DNA from: Bacteroidales bacterium
GTDB lineage: Bacteria; Bacteroidota; Bacteroidia; Bacteroidales; JAADJA01
Assembly: GCA_021106665.1 (NCBI GenBank)
Contig: JAIOTR010000029.1
Coordinates: 1 to 6,622 of the forward strand
Direction of reading: 5' to 3'
Length of the DNA: 6,622 nt
The position numbers and the translations under genes were made by a program. The stretch's first letter is position 1. The number at the start of each line of letters is the position of its first letter. This document shows positions 6,363-6,622 of this stretch, one piece after another. Under the pieces are notes generated by a model, which saw only the letters and a program-made list of their open reading frames with translations, was not told the origin of the DNA and did no database searches.

Positions 6363-6622
6363 AATTCATTATTCAGATAAAAAATAATTCAAATTCTAAA
6401 AGCGTATTTTGATATTTAATTGGTATTATTAGGGTTGGCAAAGAAAAAAAGGAATCAGTTGTGGAACCAGATACCTCCATGGCAAAAGTAAAATAGATGA
6501 TACTACAATTTATTTCCATGAGAGAAATCCAACAAAAAAACTGAAATTGTTTATCATCCTGACCAAAAAGGATCTGAAAAATATAATCAAAAAACTATAT
6601 CTTTACGATTATTAGTAAACAA

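Larger units (their letters stand above)
6207..6622. other. AT-rich stretch with no convincing gene
   Basis: Downstream of the tRNA terminator I find no frame on either strand with a plausible start and length. Contents worth noting are a cluster of short overlapping dyads (6211-6233), a TTCG-capped imperfect hairpin (6329-6362), and a 60-codon open stretch without ATG (6433-6615). The rest is A/T-rich sequence with short homopolymer runs. It could be an ordinary long intergenic region, or decayed accessory DNA next to a tRNA. Confidence 0.6.

Overview
The window looks like chromosomal DNA from a member of the Bacteroidota. The evidence is AT-rich sequence, start codons without Shine-Dalgarno sites, a signal peptide ending in the CFA|Q style common in that phylum, a periplasmic-TPR hybrid histidine kinase of a type abundant there, and a perfect TAnnTTTG-type -7 promoter element ahead of the tRNA. 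The genus cannot be named from this sequence.

Positions 49-3365 (+ strand) hold a tight three-gene cluster with gaps of 13 bp and 1 bp. It encodes a 10-TM EamA/DMT-family transporter, a proline-racemase-fold enzyme whose Cys/Thr active-site pair marks it as a trans-3-hydroxy-L-proline dehydratase, and an exported serine peptidase of the S37 (prolyl tri/tetrapeptidyl aminopeptidase) type. Together they suggest a small module for using proline- and hydroxyproline-containing peptides, for example from collagen: the peptidase trims peptides outside the cytoplasm, the dehydratase converts 3-hydroxyproline to a proline precursor inside the cell, and the transporter moves a related small metabolite. 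The expected next enzyme, a delta1-pyrroline-2-carboxylate reductase, is not in the window. The functional link is inference from gene order.

Positions 3362-5872 (- strand) encode a large hybrid sensor kinase: signal peptide, about eight periplasmic TPRs, one TM helix, coiled coil, HisKA, HATPase and a C-terminal receiver. It converges on the peptidase gene, and the two stop codons share a palindromic TTAA with no intergenic terminator. Its best start is a TTG that gives a normal signal peptide.

Positions 6088-6206 (+ strand) hold tRNA-Arg(TCT), with a candidate promoter upstream and a strong intrinsic terminator with a GAAA loop downstream. The remaining 416 bases are AT-rich and contain no convincing gene. 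They hold a cluster of overlapping dyads, a TTCG-capped imperfect hairpin, and a short ATG-less open stretch that may be a gene remnant.

No clearly new large system is visible. The most interesting points are the putative hydroxyproline/prolyl-peptide operon and its convergent, stop-sharing arrangement with the TPR kinase.
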